Shown here: piece by piece, positions 5,732 to 5,972 of the stretch
How the letters are laid out: the number at the start of each line of letters is the position of its first letter
Position numbering within the stretch: the first letter of the stretch is position 1
Source of the DNA: Eubacterium sp.
GTDB lineage: Bacteria > Bacillota_A > Clostridia > Lachnospirales > Lachnospiraceae
Length of the DNA stretch: 5,972 nucleotides
Reading direction: 5' to 3'
Assembly: GCA_017475785.1 (NCBI GenBank)
Contig: JAFVEX010000054.1
Span: forward strand, 1-5,972
Notes under the pieces: model-generated
Databases searched by the model: none
What the model saw: only the letters and a program-made list of their open reading frames with translations
Told to the model about the DNA's origin: nothing
Made by a program: the position numbers and the translations under genes

Positions 5732-5972
5732 TTACTCCCGAAACAGTATTCCTGCCTCCTCGAGCTTCGCCACGGCCTGCTCAAAGGCCGCCTCGTCAGG
5801 GCAGATCAATGTGTGCAGATGAATCCCGTCCGTCAGCTCTGACAGTGAGTGCACCTGTGCCTCCTGCACCTTCTTTATAAACTGCATGACGTCATAGCGA
5901 GAGCGAATCTGAAGCTGTCCAGACAGTTGCCCGTACACAGGATGCTCTACAATTACGTCCTGCACCATGCAG
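5732..5972 (-). CDS. niaR: NiaR-like NAD biosynthesis repressor, C-terminal part (3H domain), cut by the window edge
   Basis: About 80 C-terminal residues are present and the frame stays open through base 5972, so the gene starts outside the window. Counting from the Met at 5968, EHPVYG (8-13) and SELTDGIHLHT (43-53) match the 3H domain, in which three conserved histidines (His9, His50 and His52 here) bind metal and niacin. In Firmicutes this domain follows an N-terminal helix-turn-helix in NiaR (YrxA), which represses NAD synthesis and niacin-uptake genes. The Met at 5968 is internal, since the homologous region is not an N-terminus. The DNA-binding half cannot be seen, so the name rests on the 3H domain alone. 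It is transcribed toward the nucleotidyltransferase gene and shows no link to the deo cluster apart from position. Confidence 0.85.
   Translation of the reverse strand, partial: CMVQDVIVEHPVYGQLSGQLQIRSRYDVMQFIKKVQEAQVHSLSELTDGIHLHTLICPDEAAFEQAVAKLEEAGILFRE

Overview
The window looks like a piece of a Gram-positive, probably clostridial (Firmicutes), chromosome. Strong GGAGG-type ribosome sites precede the plus-strand genes, the gene complement is deo-type, and a 3H-domain regulator of the NiaR kind, a family typical of Firmicutes and Thermotogae, sits at the right edge. The species cannot be told from the sequence. The nucleoside genes are visibly richer in G+C than the two small genes near 4866-5625.

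Bases 1-4706 hold a plus-strand nucleoside salvage/catabolism cluster: uridine phosphorylase (316-1098), cytidine deaminase (1243-1683), phosphopentomutase (1734-2921), purine nucleoside phosphorylase (3072-3884) and deoxyribose-phosphate aldolase (4050-4706). Together they form a complete route. Cdd deaminates (deoxy)cytidine to (deoxy)uridine; Udp and PunA cleave pyrimidine and 6-oxopurine nucleosides with phosphate; DeoB moves the phosphate of (deoxy)ribose-1-P to C5; DeoC splits deoxyribose-5-P into glyceraldehyde-3-P and acetaldehyde. No nucleoside transporter and no DeoR-type regulator is in the window.

The non-coding parts of this cluster are unusually structured. A good sigma-A-like promoter (61-89) is followed by a roughly 210-nt udp leader with three consecutive hairpins and a possible competing helix. 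Three tandem 44-bp units fill the deoB-punA gap, and the last one supplies part of the punA ribosome site. A 17-bp inverted repeat flanks a TATAAT box before deoC. The udp and deoC leaders share two short sequence motifs, which suggests common control.

Bases 4707-4865 separate convergent transcription units and contain a hairpin region that reads as a terminator on both strands. On the minus strand, from right to left, are the C-terminal 3H domain of a NiaR-like NAD/niacin repressor (5732 to beyond the window end), then an overlapping pair of small genes: an MNT-type nucleotidyltransferase (5287-5625) and a HEPN-domain protein (4866-5297). That pair has the layout of an MNT/HEPN toxin-antitoxin module and looks like an acquired insert beside housekeeping genes. 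No RNA genes, CRISPR arrays or insertion sequences were seen.
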